Part shown: piece after piece, positions 10,446 through 20,500 of the stretch
How the letters are laid out: every line of letters starts with the position of its first letter
Numbering within the stretch: the stretch's first letter is position 1
From: Udaeobacter sp963725505
GTDB lineage: Bacteria; Verrucomicrobiota; Verrucomicrobiia; Chthoniobacterales; UBA10450
DNA length: 64,000 bases
Direction of reading: 5' to 3'
Assembly: GCA_963725505.1 (NCBI GenBank)
Contig: CAVRYN010000006.1
Location: 1 to 64,000, forward strand
Notes under the pieces: generated by a model
The model's database searches: none
Seen by the model: only the letters and a program-made list of their open reading frames with translations
What the model was told of the DNA's origin: nothing
Made by a program: the position numbers and the translations under genes

Positions 10446-12978
10446 TTAAAAGGGCCATTTCCAATCCGTGATCTCTGGAGGATCTATACCGAACTCGTAG
10501 GCATGTTGTTTACACGCGATCCGTTGGTTAATGAGAGCCTCGCGCACGCCGGCGCCCGTGACATGGAAACGCGGCATCCGATCGATGGCATCGATAGCCA
10601 GACTGAAGCGGTCAGTCTGGTTACAAATGGCAAGCTCTAGCGGCGTGTTGATGTTACCTTGCTCCTTGTAACCACGTACGTGAATGTTGTGCTGGCCGGG
10701 CCTGCGGTATGTGAGGCGATGGATCAGCCACGGGTAACCGTGAAAGTTAAAGACCACCGGCTTGTCCGGTGTAAAAATGGCCTCGAACTCACGGTCCGTC
10801 ATACCGTGCGGGTGCTCAGTATGCGGCACCAGCCTGAATAGGTCGACGACGTTCACAAACCTGATCTTCGCGTCCGGCAAGTGCTGGCGAAGCAGGGCAG
10901 TCGCGGCCAGTGATTCCGTCGTCGGCACGTCGCCGCAGCTCGCCATAACCACATCGGGTTCCACCCCCTGATCGTTGCTGGCCGGGCTCCAGATTCCGAT
11001 ACCCTTGGTGCAGTGCGCGATCGCTGCGTCCATGTCCAGAAACTGGATGTGCTCTTTCTTATCCGCGACGATAACGTTGACGTAGTTAACGCTGCGCAAG
11101 CAGTGATCTGCAACCGACAGGAGCGAGTTGGCATCGGGCGGGAGGTAGATGCGCACCACTTCCGGGCTCTTGTTTGCCACAACATCCAAAAATCCGGGAT
11201 CCTGGTGAGTGAAACCATTGTGGTCCTGCCGCCATACCAGGCCGGTGATCAAAAGGTTGAGTGATGATATTGGCGCCCGCCAAGCCAGCTCCTTACACTT
11301 TTCCAACCACTTTGCGTGCTGATTGAACATCGAGTCGACAACGTGGATGAAGGGCTCATAGCTGTTGATCAGTCCATGCCGGCCGCTCAAAATGTAACCC
11401 TCGAGCCACCCTTCCACTGTGTGCTCGCTGAGCATCTCCATAACTCGACCGCTCGTCGCAAGGTGCCCGCCGTCATTATCTTCCGGAAAGTACTCCCCCA
11501 GCCAGACCTTTTCACCAACTTCATAGATGGCTTGGAGTTGATTGGACTCTGTCTCGTCTGGCCCAACGACTCGGAAGTTGTGCATGTTTCGCCGCGTCAC
11601 TTCGCGGAGAAACTTGCCGAAAGTGGAGACGCTACTTGCCACGGTCTTGCCGGGTGTCTTGACTTCAACACCGGCAGTTCGAAAATCCGGCATGTCGAGT
11701 GGCTTGCGCAACAGACCACCATTCGCGATAGGATTGGCGCTCATCCGCCGGTGACCCTTCGGAGCTAATGCCTTCAACTCTGGAATGAATCGACCGTCCT
11801 TGTCGAACAATTCCTCTGGCTTGTAGCTGCGCATCCATTTTTCAAGTACTTTCAAGTCCGCAGGGTTGGTGGCGACATCCGCGATGGGGACCTGGTGCGC
11901 ACGCCAGTAGCCCTCGAGGTAGTGCCCGCCCACCTTCCTCGGCGCGGTCCAACCTTTGGGACTGCGCAACACGATCATCGGCCACCGCGGCCGCACAGCC
12001 TTTCCGGTGCGCCGGGCTTCTTTTTGGATCTTGCGGATCTCCAAAACGCAATGTTCCAAGGTAGCGGCCATCGCCTGATGCATGCTGCGCGGGTCACTCC
12101 CTTCCACGAACAAAGGTGTGTATCCGTAGCCGATGAACAGCGACTTCCAACTCTTCGTGGCTGATGCGGGCCAGGAGCGTCGGGTTATTAATCTTGTAGC
12201 CATTGAGGTGCAAGACAGGCAGCACGGCCCCGTCCGTGATCGGGTTGAGGAACTTGTTGCTGTGCCAGCTCGTGGCCAGCGGCCCGGTCTCTGCTTCGCC
12301 ATCACCCACCATCACGAGCGTTATCAAGTCTGGCCGATCGTAGACAGTCCCGTAAGCGTGCGAGACGCTGTAGCCCAGTTCACCGCCCTCATGGATGCTT
12401 CCGGGCGTTTCGGGAGTGGCGTGGCTGCCGATTCCGCCGGGGAAAGAAAACTGCTTAAAGAAGCGCTGCATACCAGCCAGGTCCTCGCTCTTGTCGGGGT
12501 AAACCTCGGAATACGTTCCCTCAAGGTAGGCTTGCGAGAGGACAGCTGGTGCACCGTGGCCCGGCCCCGAGATAAAAATCGAGTTCAGGTCATATTTGTT
12601 AATTAACCGGTTGAAATGGGTGTAGGTAAAGGATTGACCGGCATCCGAGCCCCAATGGCCCAGCAGTCTTGCCTTGATCTGCTCTAGCTTCAGTGGCTTC
12701 CGCAGCAACGGGTTGTCTTTGAGGTAAAGCATACCCACACAAAGGTAGAGGCTGGCTCGCCAGTAAGCGTCCATTTTGTCCAACTCATCAGGGCTAAGCG
12801 GCGTGCCCTTGATCGTCGAGCGAGCGGTTCCGTAGGCGGAGATTGCTCCGTTTTCTCCGTTTTTACTGACCCTTACGGGACTGCGTGCGCGATCTTTGAC
12901 AGCGGACTTAGCAGCGCCGCGATTAAAGCGTGCTGCATTACGAACTTGCTTTTCAATCTTAACAGTAGGTGTTCTCAT
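10446..12978 (-). CDS. xfp: Phosphoketolase (xylulose-5-P/fructose-6-P), one frameshift
   Basis: Thiamine-diphosphate enzyme that splits xylulose-5-P (and often fructose-6-P) with phosphate into acetyl-phosphate and an aldose phosphate. Motifs include ISGPGHGAPAVLSQAYLEG, GIGSHATPETPGSIHEGGELG, the TPP loop VGDGEAETGPLATSWHSNKF, GFTHQDPGFLDVV and YLPPDANSLLSV. The frame changes near 12145, in the codons before SLFIGYGYTPLFVEG, where one extra base fits: 2533 bases is 844 codons plus one. Length matches the family (about 790-840). The start ATG overlaps the ackA stop as ATGA, so xfp and ackA are translationally coupled and probably make ATP from acetyl-phosphate together. Confidence 0.92.
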
Positions 12979-14282
12979 TTTGTTCTTTCTTTCACGGGCG
13001 ACGCCCGCTTTTGCCCCAACGGGGCTGACGTTTGTCTATTGTTTTCATCTATTATTAAAGAGGATCGGGCGTGTTCGTTTCCACCACGCCGGCTGATCGA
13101 GGACCCGACCAACCGGCGCGTCTCGCGCATGATGGTCAAATCCTCGCGCGTGGCGATAACAAGGATACGCGCAGTTGAAGCTGGCGTGGCTACGTCAGCA
13201 TCGGGCTCGCAATTTTCGTTAGCGGCTGGGTCTAGTTCCAGACCTAAATACTTGAGCTTTTCGCAAACCCGTTTGCGAATTTCCGGCGAACCTTCGCCTA
13301 CACCCGCAGTAAAGACTAAAGCATCGATCCCGCCCAAGGTAGCCGCCATGGCCCCGATTGTTTTCACAATGCGATGGACATAAACGTCAACGGCGAGTCT
13401 CGCGTCCGGATTGTGCGGAAGTTCCGATAGAATTTGGCGCAGATCGGAAGATATGCCCGAGATGCCGAGCAAACCGGATTCGTAGTTCAGAGCATTGTCG
13501 AGCGCTTCCGCGTTTAGCCCCTTGTGTCGTAAAAGGTAGATGAGTATACCCGGATCGACCGTGCCGCTGCGCGTCGCCATCATCAGGCCTTCCAAGGGCG
13601 TAAAGCCCATCGAAGTATCAACACACACGCCGTCACAGACCGCAGACACCGACGCCCCATTCCCCAGATGGGCAATAACGAGCCGCAAACCTCGCCGACC
13701 GATTATCTTCGCCGCCTGTCCGGTGCAGTAGGAATGGCTCAGTCCATGGAAGCCGTAACGGCGGATGCCCCATTCGCGCGTCCACTTTTGGGGCAGCGGA
13801 TAGGTTCGGGCAGCCTCAGACAACGTTGCATGAAAAGCAGTGTCGAATGCTGCTACCTGTGGAACCTTTGGCAGGACTTGCTCGATCGCGTTAATGCCCT
13901 CCAAGCTGGGTGGGTTGTGGAGCGGGGCCAGCTCTGTCAGTTCTTCGATTGTCCGCTTAACTTCCGCAGTGATCCGCACGGCAGACGTGTAACGGTCGCC
14001 GCCATGGACAACGCGATGTCCTACAGCTTGGAGGTCTTCGGGACTTCGCAGAGGCGCCGATGCGCCAGCTTGCAAATCATCGAGGATTCGAGCCACGGCA
14101 TCAGCATGCTTCTCCAGCTTTAACTCCTCGCGGATTTCCGGCTGGTTTGCTCCGCGAAAAACTAGTCGCGCAGGTTTTCTGAGCCAATCGACGCCCCCGT
14201 CGGCCAGTAACAGCTCGTCTTCTGCATCGAAGAGGCTGAATTTGAGGCTGCTGGAGCCAGCGTTACAAACCAGAATCTTCAT
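12975..14282 (-). CDS. ackA: Acetate kinase
   Basis: Transfers phosphate from acetyl-phosphate to ADP, or the reverse, and completes the phosphoketolase route to acetate. Family motifs: KILVCNAGSSSLKFSLFD at the N-terminus, VGHRVVHGGDRY near residue 86, FDTAFHATL near 145, RRYGFHGLSHSY near 170, HLGNGASVSAV near 200, and VFTAGVGEGSPEIR near 320. The start at 14282 is chosen because the family begins with this MKILV segment; 23 in-frame codons upstream look non-coding. About 40 basic, low-complexity residues follow the usual C-terminus. The stop overlaps the xfp start by four bases. Confidence 0.95.
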   Translation of the reverse strand: MKILVCNAGSSSLKFSLFDAEDELLLADGGVDWLRKPARLVFRGANQPEIREELKLEKHADAVARILDDLQAGASAPLRSPEDLQAVGHRVVHGGDRYTSAVRITAEVKRTIEELTELAPLHNPPSLEGINAIEQVLPKVPQVAAFDTAFHATLSEAARTYPLPQKWTREWGIRRYGFHGLSHSYCTGQAAKIIGRRGLRLVIAHLGNGASVSAVCDGVCVDTSMGFTPLEGLMMATRSGTVDPGILIYLLRHKGLNAEALDNALNYESGLLGISGISSDLRQILSELPHNPDARLAVDVYVHRIVKTIGAMAATLGGIDALVFTAGVGEGSPEIRKRVCEKLKYLGLELDPAANENCEPDADVATPASTARILVIATREDLTIMRETRRLVGSSISRRGGNEHARSSLIIDENNRQTSAPLGQKRASPVKERTK

Positions 14283-14325
14283 TTTCGTTTCTGGCGCTAC
14301 GGCTCCCGGGTTATAGCTGCCTAAG

Positions 14326-14925
14326 TTAGTCGCCAACATGATGTGTGTCATTCCACAATCGGATCACCGGCCGGGTCAACTCTTTGTCGTAGCCCACTGC
14401 ACTCAGGCTTGCTGTGCTCAGCAAGAACCGCCTCGCAATGGCCGTCACTTCAAGTCCAATCCAGCGCGTTGCAAGCACCCGAATGAAATGCCCACTGGAA
14501 AAAAACAGCACATTTCCCGGCACCGCGCGAATGCGGCTCACCACGCGATCGGCACGCGCAGCGGCCTGGGCTGGCGATTCCCCTCTGGGGCAGCCGTCGC
14601 GGAATAGTTCCCAGCCGGGGCGCTTCGCCCGGATTTCGGCAGTGCGTCGCCCCTCGTAATCGCCATAGTTCCATTCGACTAAATCCGGGTCGATTTCAGC
14701 CACGGCTCCAAAGCCGGCCAACTCGCAGGTGCGCCGGGCACGCTGCAACGGGCTGGTAAACACCTTGGTAAAACTCAATTCGCGCAACCGTTCCTCGAGC
14801 CGGCACGCATTGCGCTCGCCACGTTCTGTCAGCGGCAGGTCGGTAAGTCCTGTGTATTGGCCCGAGAGCGTCCACGCGGTTTCTCCGTGTCTTGCCAAGT
14901 AAACGATCGGAAATACTTCGTTCAC
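14326..14925 (-). CDS. Histidine phosphatase family protein (phosphoglycerate mutase-like)
   Basis: Member of the histidine phosphatase superfamily: catalytic LARHGETAW at the N-terminus, second-site residues in TSPLQRARRTCELAG, the acid EWNYGDYEGR, and a late SGHFIRVLA histidine. Such proteins dephosphorylate small phosphorylated metabolites; the substrate cannot be told from sequence, though its place at the head of the sugar-phosphate cluster fits a sugar phosphatase. The GTG at 14925 is chosen because GAGGGG lies five bases upstream; the alternative TTG at 14979 has no clear ribosome site. The end is 43 bases before ackA, so it is probably the first gene of the operon. Confidence 0.82.
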   Translation of the reverse strand: MNEVFPIVYLARHGETAWTLSGQYTGLTDLPLTERGERNACRLEERLRELSFTKVFTSPLQRARRTCELAGFGAVAEIDPDLVEWNYGDYEGRRTAEIRAKRPGWELFRDGCPRGESPAQAAARADRVVSRIRAVPGNVLFFSSGHFIRVLATRWIGLEVTAIARRFLLSTASLSAVGYDKELTRPVIRLWNDTHHVGD

Positions 14926-15297
14926 GGGTTCCCCTCGTCCTCCTTCATGTGCCAGTGGAAAATCTTCGTCCTCAAACAAAGACTCTCTTTGTTGCCACCG
15001 TAGAAACGGTGAATATCAGACAATCGACGGCTTCTCGTACCACTTGTCATGTGACGATTTCGTTAATTTTCAGGCGAGTGCTACAAACACCGATTCACCA
15101 CGATTGTCTCACGAAGGTTTGCCAGCGGGGTGCAAGAAGCGAGCGCTGCCAGCGCGGCAACAAAAAGAATGTGAGTCTTGCTTTTTCTAACTTGGTTCGC
15201 TCGTTTCCTGGGGCGAGTTTCACGCGAAATTGTTTCGCGCAAAGCATCAGTTGTGACCACCGGGATGAATAGAAATCGAATCGCATGACTGAACTCC
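14926..15297. other. Intergenic stretch between the sugar cluster and the efflux pump
   Basis: About 370 bases with no convincing gene. On the minus strand, 15081 to about 15180 reads HILFVAALAALASCTPLAN, resembling a lipoprotein signal peptide with lipobox, but it has no start codon in frame and stops shortly after. It may be a scrap of an outer-membrane channel gene, or chance. The upstream promoter of the sugar-phosphate cluster should lie near 14930-15050. Confidence 0.4.
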
Positions 15298-18200
15298 TCA
15301 TGAGGGAAGCACTGTGGCCGGCGCGCCCTGTGATTGCTGCTCTGGTGTTGGAGCGGCGGCGTGCCCGCGTGAAGAGAGTCGCTCCACAACGTAGAAGGTT
15401 ACTGGGATGAGAAAGATCGCGATGCCTGACGCGGCCAGCATTCCGCCAATGACCGTCGATCCCAGGACCCGGCGGGCGACGGCTCCGGCCCCACTGGCAA
15501 ACCACAAGGGCAGGCAGCCACAGATAAAAGCAAAAGAAGTCATAAGGATGGGTCGCAGCCGGAGGCGCGCACCTTCCAGCGCAGCGTCGATGAGCGGTTT
15601 TCCCTTTTCGTATTCGGCTTTGGCAAACTCGACGATTAAGATCGCATTCTTGGCTGCCAGACCGATAAGCATGACAAGACCTATCTGCACATAAACATCG
15701 TTTTCCATGCGCCGCAGGAACAGAGCTAGGAACGCGCCGAACACTGCAACCGGTGTGCTAAGCAAAACGCTAAATGGCAATGACCAGCTTTCGTAAAGGG
15801 CAGCCAGAATAAGGAAAACAAAGATGAGCGAGAGGCCGAACACTGCGGTCGCCGAAACACCTTTCTCTGCTTTCTTTTCCTGGAATGACATGCCCATGTA
15901 GTTAAATCCCATTTCAGGCGGCATGGTTTGCTGGAAAGTCTCTTCCAACGCCTTCATTGCTTGCGATGAGCTGTAGCCCGGCGCCGCGCCACCATTGATT
16001 TGCGCCGAGCGATACTCGTTGAAGCGCAAGGTGAATTCCGGTCCGTTGATGTTCTTGATCGTCGCCAGGGCATCGAGTGGAACGGGGTCCTTATTCGAAT
16101 TGCGGACATAGAACTGACCTACATTCTTCGGGTCGTCCCGGTAATCGCCTTCCGCCTCGATGTAGGTTTGCCAGGTCCGTCCGAAGCGGTTGAAATAGTT
16201 AACAAAATAACCTCCCATGAAGGTCTGTAGTGTTTGGTAGACCTCACCTATGTCGATACCCTGCTTGAGCACCTTGTCGCGATCGACATCCACAAAGAGC
16301 TGCGGCACGTTAGGCAAAAACGTCGAGAAGAGGCCCGCAAGTTCCGGACGTTTTTGCGCGGCGGCCATGAACTTCTGTAAATTATCGGCAAGGAACCCAA
16401 TGTCTTTTCCGGCACGGTCTTGCAATAGAAAGGTAAACCCGCCGGAGGTACCTACGCCGGGAATAGCCGGTGGCGGAAACGCAAAAGCGATCCCGTCGGT
16501 AAGACCGCTCAGCTCCTTGTTTATCCGCAGCTTGATTGCCTCGTATTGTTCCTCCGGCTTCTTTCGCTCTTCCCACGGTTTCAGGGTGACGAAGAAGAAG
16601 GCGCTATAAGTATCCTGAACGATGCTAAGAAGGCTGAACCCGACGACAGTCGTAGTGTATTTGATGCCCGGTATCTTACTGAGAACGTCTTCGATTTTAC
16701 GCGCCGCCTCATCCGTGCGATCGAGGGATGCGGCATCCGGTAATTGTAGAGCCAGATAAACGTACCCCTGGTCTTCTTCGGGAAGGAAGCTTCGCGGTAG
16801 CTTCCCGCCGAACCATCCCGCACCCACAAAAAAGAGCGCGAGCAATCCAAGACTGAGCGCACTCTTTCGAATGGCATGGCGTGACCAATTGACGTAACCA
16901 TTCGTTACGCTGCTAAAGACGCGATTGAAGCCGCCAAAGAACCAGCCGAGCGGGCCACGGGTTTTTTTGCGCGGACGAAGCAACAACGCAGATAGCGCTG
17001 GACTTAGCGAAAGTGCATTAAAGGCGGAAATGATAACCGCGACTGCAATGGTTATTGCAAACTGCTGGTATAATCTCCCGGTGATCCCCGGAAGAAACAC
17101 CGTAGGTATAAAGACCGCAGCAAGCACACAGGCAACACCTATGACCGGTCCAGATACCTGACGCATTGCCAGCAATGTGGCTTCGCGTGGCGCCATGCCA
17201 TGTTCTATGTGATGCTCGACGGCTTCGACGACGACAATCGCGTCATCGACCACCAGACCTATGGCCAGTACGAGGCCAAAAAGCGAAAGCGTATTAATCG
17301 AGAATCCGAACAGCGGGAAGAGAACAAAGGTTCCAACCAGTGAAACCGGCACGGCGCAGAGCGGAATGAGAGTTGCGCGCCAACCTTGTAGAAAGATGAA
17401 TACGACAACAACCACCAGCAGGATCGCCTCCACCAATGTCTTAACGATGTCGCGCATCCCTTCGCGCACGGAATCCGTCTGGTCGAGCGAGATGGCGTAA
17501 TCCATATCGTCGGGAAAGCGCTGCTTTACATCCTTCATGAATGCGCGAACGGCGTCCGAAGCTTGCACGGCGTTACTACCCGGTAGCTGATACAGACCGA
17601 TTGCCGCGGCTGGTTGACCGTTCAGCCGGCTTTCCAGGTTATAAGTCTGCGCACCCAGCTCGATCCGTGCCACATCCCTTACCCGCACGAATGAGCCGTC
17701 TGAATTTGCCCGAATGACAATGTTGCCAAACTCTTCTGGCGTGCTTAGCCGGCCTTGGGCGCGTACGGTAAAAGTAAAGTTCTGACGTTTCTCCATGGGC
17801 TTGCTGCCGATCTGGCCTGCTGGATTCACGTTATTCTGTTTCTGAATCGCACCGATGATCTCCGGCACCGTGATACCTAACTTGGCCAGCTGGTCGGGCT
17901 TCACCCAAAGCCGCATCGCGTACTGACCCGCTCCGTATACCTGCACGATCCCGATACCTGGCAGGCGTAATAGCTCATCGACGAGATTGATGTAGGCGTA
18001 GTTAGCCAGAAACACCTTGTCGTAGGTTTTATTCGGTGAGGTAAGTCCAATGACCATCAATGGCGAAGCGGCCGACTTCGAGGTGGTCACGCCAAAGGCG
18101 TTTACGTCCTGGGGTAACTGCGATTGCGCCTGAGAGACGCGCAGTTGCGTCAGGATCTGATCGGTGTTGGGTTCGGTCGCGACATCAAAGTCTACGATCA

Positions 18201-18468
18201 TCCGCATGTCGCCGTTGTTGGCGTTGATCGAATACATGTAATTCATGTTATCGACGCCACTCATCCTCTGCTCGATGGGTGCCGCGACCGATTGCTCAAT
18301 CGTCAACGCGTCCGCACCGGTGTAGTGAGTCAGAATTTGAATCTCCGGCGGGGCGATGTTCGGATACTGCGCGATCGGTAACCCCAGGAGGCAAATCGCG
18401 CCGACAATCACCATCAAGAGCGCGATGACAATCGCGACAATAGGCCGCCTGATAAAGAACTCGGACAT
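15298..18468 (-). CDS. RND multidrug efflux transporter, inner-membrane permease (HAE1/AcrB family)
   Basis: Proton-driven inner-membrane pump of the hydrophobe/amphiphile efflux family. The 1056-residue length and layout are typical: N-terminal FFIRRPIVAIVIALLM helix, large periplasmic loops, the proton-relay aspartates in LAIGLVVDDAIVVVEAVE (TM4), the second helical bundle from about residue 540, and the final helices with GLAAKNAILIVEFA. No frame break is visible. It follows the adaptor gene by three bases, so the two are co-transcribed. No TolC/OprM-type channel gene follows; the pair probably uses a channel encoded elsewhere. Substrates cannot be predicted. Confidence 0.96.
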   Translation of the reverse strand: MSEFFIRRPIVAIVIALLMVIVGAICLLGLPIAQYPNIAPPEIQILTHYTGADALTIEQSVAAPIEQRMSGVDNMNYMYSINANNGDMRMIVDFDVATEPNTDQILTQLRVSQAQSQLPQDVNAFGVTTSKSAASPLMVIGLTSPNKTYDKVFLANYAYINLVDELLRLPGIGIVQVYGAGQYAMRLWVKPDQLAKLGITVPEIIGAIQKQNNVNPAGQIGSKPMEKRQNFTFTVRAQGRLSTPEEFGNIVIRANSDGSFVRVRDVARIELGAQTYNLESRLNGQPAAAIGLYQLPGSNAVQASDAVRAFMKDVKQRFPDDMDYAISLDQTDSVREGMRDIVKTLVEAILLVVVVVFIFLQGWRATLIPLCAVPVSLVGTFVLFPLFGFSINTLSLFGLVLAIGLVVDDAIVVVEAVEHHIEHGMAPREATLLAMRQVSGPVIGVACVLAAVFIPTVFLPGITGRLYQQFAITIAVAVIISAFNALSLSPALSALLLRPRKKTRGPLGWFFGGFNRVFSSVTNGYVNWSRHAIRKSALSLGLLALFFVGAGWFGGKLPRSFLPEEDQGYVYLALQLPDAASLDRTDEAARKIEDVLSKIPGIKYTTTVVGFSLLSIVQDTYSAFFFVTLKPWEERKKPEEQYEAIKLRINKELSGLTDGIAFAFPPPAIPGVGTSGGFTFLLQDRAGKDIGFLADNLQKFMAAAQKRPELAGLFSTFLPNVPQLFVDVDRDKVLKQGIDIGEVYQTLQTFMGGYFVNYFNRFGRTWQTYIEAEGDYRDDPKNVGQFYVRNSNKDPVPLDALATIKNINGPEFTLRFNEYRSAQINGGAAPGYSSSQAMKALEETFQQTMPPEMGFNYMGMSFQEKKAEKGVSATAVFGLSLIFVFLILAALYESWSLPFSVLLSTPVAVFGAFLALFLRRMENDVYVQIGLVMLIGLAAKNAILIVEFAKAEYEKGKPLIDAALEGARLRLRPILMTSFAFICGCLPLWFASGAGAVARRVLGSTVIGGMLAASGIAIFLIPVTFYVVERLSSRGHAAAPTPEQQSQGAPATVLPS

Positions 18469-18471
18469 GGT

Positions 18472-19647
18472 TTAGGGGTTCTTTGCTGGAGGAGAGTCTG
18501 TGGAGCCCACTCCTTCTGCCGGTGGCGTCCACTCTTTTACTGCAACAGGCATACCGGGACGCACCTTTAGCAGCCCTTGCGCCACAACCTTCTCGCCTGG
18601 TTTTAAACCTTCAAGTACCTGCCACATCCCGCCGGAGCGCTCGCCGAGTTTCACCGGGCGCATAGCTATTTTGTTCTCGCTATCTACCACCGCGACTAGC
18701 CGGTTGCCCTGGAGTTCAGTCACTGCTTGTTCCGGAATGACCAGAGCGCCTTTTGCAACTTTGACTACCGCCCGCACCTTCCCAAACTGCCCCGGCCGTA
18801 AACGGTTTCCCGGATTGGGAAAGGTAAATTCCATACGAATGGAGCCGGTCTTTGTGTCGAGGTTTCGATCCTCTGCATAAAATTTTCCTTTGTGCGGATA
18901 GAGGTTTCCATCCGCGAGACGTAAGTCGAATTCGAGTCCTTGCAAATAACGTTCCCGTTCGTCTGGATCGGGATGATCAGTGATGAATTCCGTGAACGAC
19001 TGTTCGCCGATGTTCACGGCCGTCTTGATCGGATCGACTTGGGAAATGGTTGTTAGTGGTCCAGTCCCGGGGCCCACGAGGTCACCTACATGGGCGGTAG
19101 CTATTCCCACAATGCCATCGATCGGCGCGATGATCTTTGTATAACCAAGATTCACCTCGGCTTGTCTTACCGCGGCTGCTGCGGCTTGCACGTTCGCCTT
19201 CGTTGATGACGCAGAATTGATGTAGGTATCGCGTTCCTGATCGCTGAGGACTTTCTCCTGGAACAGCTTTAGCGCGCGCTTCACATCGGCGTCTGCCTTA
19301 GTCTGGTTCGATTGCGCGACAGCCAGGTTTCCCTTCGCCTGATCGAGGGTTGCTTGGAAGGGGCGCGGATCGATTTGGAAGAGCAGATCGGCTTTTTTGA
19401 CTACGCTGCCTTCCTTGTAGTCGCGCGAGATAATGTAGCCTTGCACCTGCGCGTTAATGTTGGCGGTAATGAAACCCTCCAGTGTCGCGACGGCTTCGTG
19501 CACTACCGGCACGTCTCGTGGCGCGACCGTCGTCACAAGTACTTCTGGAGGCGGAGGACTAACTTGCTCCGCCTTGCGTGAACAACCGCTCGAGATTGTA
19601 AGCAATAGGGCAGCGGCCAGGGGCAGTGCTTTGGTCAACATATTCAT
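18472..19647 (-). CDS. RND efflux periplasmic adaptor subunit (membrane fusion lipoprotein)
   Basis: Connects the inner-membrane pump to an outer-membrane channel. The 391-residue protein has a lipoprotein signal with lipobox SSGC at about residue 22, a barrel-sandwich segment (EGFITANINAQVQGYI), an alpha-helical hairpin around residues 100-165 rich in Ala, Gln and Lys, the second lipoyl half INLGYTKIIAPIDGIVG-like near 170, and a C-terminal membrane-proximal domain ending in a Pro-rich tail. Order and spacing with the pump (three bases) match acrA-acrB operons. The 119-residue gene just upstream is probably in the same transcript. Confidence 0.94.
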   Translation of the reverse strand: MNMLTKALPLAAALLLTISSGCSRKAEQVSPPPPEVLVTTVAPRDVPVVHEAVATLEGFITANINAQVQGYIISRDYKEGSVVKKADLLFQIDPRPFQATLDQAKGNLAVAQSNQTKADADVKRALKLFQEKVLSDQERDTYINSASSTKANVQAAAAAVRQAEVNLGYTKIIAPIDGIVGIATAHVGDLVGPGTGPLTTISQVDPIKTAVNIGEQSFTEFITDHPDPDERERYLQGLEFDLRLADGNLYPHKGKFYAEDRNLDTKTGSIRMEFTFPNPGNRLRPGQFGKVRAVVKVAKGALVIPEQAVTELQGNRLVAVVDSENKIAMRPVKLGERSGGMWQVLEGLKPGEKVVAQGLLKVRPGMPVAVKEWTPPAEGVGSTDSPPAKNP

Positions 19648-19655
19648 TTTCTAAT

Positions 19656-20015
19656 TCAACGTCGTACTTGTTTTCTACCAGAAACAGGCGCTGCGATGGC
19701 TTCTTTCATATGGCGTTTGGCCTCCTCTGGCAGCGGCCCCATTCCGCTGCCGGGCAGGAACCAGACACCGGTATTTTCGCCAGGACAGTAAAGTATGATT
19801 GCGCCTTCCTGTGTGACTGCGCGATAAAAACTTTCCTCTGGATGCGCCTCGATCAGGCGCAGGAAATTCTCCTGCCATGGATCACCTTCAAAATCGGAGA
19901 GCTCTTTAACAATCTTGCGCAGCTCAGCAACGGTCATGCTTTGCAAAGTTTGCTGGAGGGCGTTCCGCCGCTCTTCACTCAGAGTTTCCATATCTACAAA
20001 TTTATCGAATGGCAT
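19656..20015 (-). CDS. Small hypothetical protein upstream of efflux operon
   Basis: 119 residues, no signal peptide or membrane helix, acidic N-terminal half with a helical pattern (LQSMTVAELRKIVKELSDF), then a more beta-like centre (AIILYCPGENTGVWFLPG) and a basic tail. Not recognised as a known family. GGAGG lies nine bases before the start ATG, and the stop is eight bases before the adaptor gene, so it probably belongs to the efflux transcript. A regulatory or stress role would be a guess. Confidence 0.6.
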   Translation of the reverse strand: MPFDKFVDMETLSEERRNALQQTLQSMTVAELRKIVKELSDFEGDPWQENFLRLIEAHPEESFYRAVTQEGAIILYCPGENTGVWFLPGSGMGPLPEEAKRHMKEAIAAPVSGRKQVRR

Positions 20016-20036
20016 GGGTGGTTACCTCCGTGGATT

Positions 20037-20486
20037 TCATTGTTGTGGTTGCGGGGAGTTTTTAGAACTTGCCGAAGGGTGCGATGGCTTTCGCTGCAAA
20101 ATTTGCGATTGTTCGGGCAATTCTTGCGGCCAGTTCATACCGCAACTCTGATGCGGCCCCCGTCGCCTGTGAAAGACGATCTTTCTTGGCTCGATATAAC
20201 CGTCAGGCATAACCCAACCAGGTTCTACGTCTCTTTGAGCTACAATGCACAAGCCGAACGTTTCGCTCCCGCCGCCGTGATTGAGAAAAAATGCTAAAAA
20301 TGTTGTTCTCTTCATAACCAAACATTCTCGCGCTGCGCGAAGCGACTCGAAGATGCTCTCCCGAACCTTTTCCGAATTGAAGATCGACATGTTGAACACG
20401 AGCATCGGGTCGTGCCGGCGACGTGGTCGGTGAAACCATTTTTGAGATCTGCTGGCGTTGGATTGTTTGAGGTCTCTCGTTTTCAT
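20037..20486 (-). CDS. Hypothetical protein (149 aa)
   Basis: Open from the ATG at 20486 to 20037. The N-terminal third is basic (KTRDLKQSNASRSQKW, PRRRHD), the centre is mixed (MLVFNMSIFNSEKVRESIF, LCIVAQRDVEPGWVMPDGY) and the last 40 residues are Pro/Ser/Gln-rich. A competing frame over 20203-20547 also stays open, so the coding frame is not certain. It starts 14 bases after the 40-residue membrane peptide gene and is the last member of the second small-gene run. Confidence 0.4.
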   Translation of the reverse strand: MKTRDLKQSNASRSQKWFHRPRRRHDPMLVFNMSIFNSEKVRESIFESLRAARECLVMKRTTFLAFFLNHGGGSETFGLCIVAQRDVEPGWVMPDGYIEPRKIVFHRRRGPHQSCGMNWPQELPEQSQILQRKPSHPSASSKNSPQPQQ

Positions 20487-20500
20487 CTTTGCGTCTCGGT

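Noticed and set aside
15081..15389. Minus-strand ORF over the efflux intergenic region
   Set aside because: Most of it is antisense to the pump end; only a lipoprotein-like scrap remains and it has no start codon.
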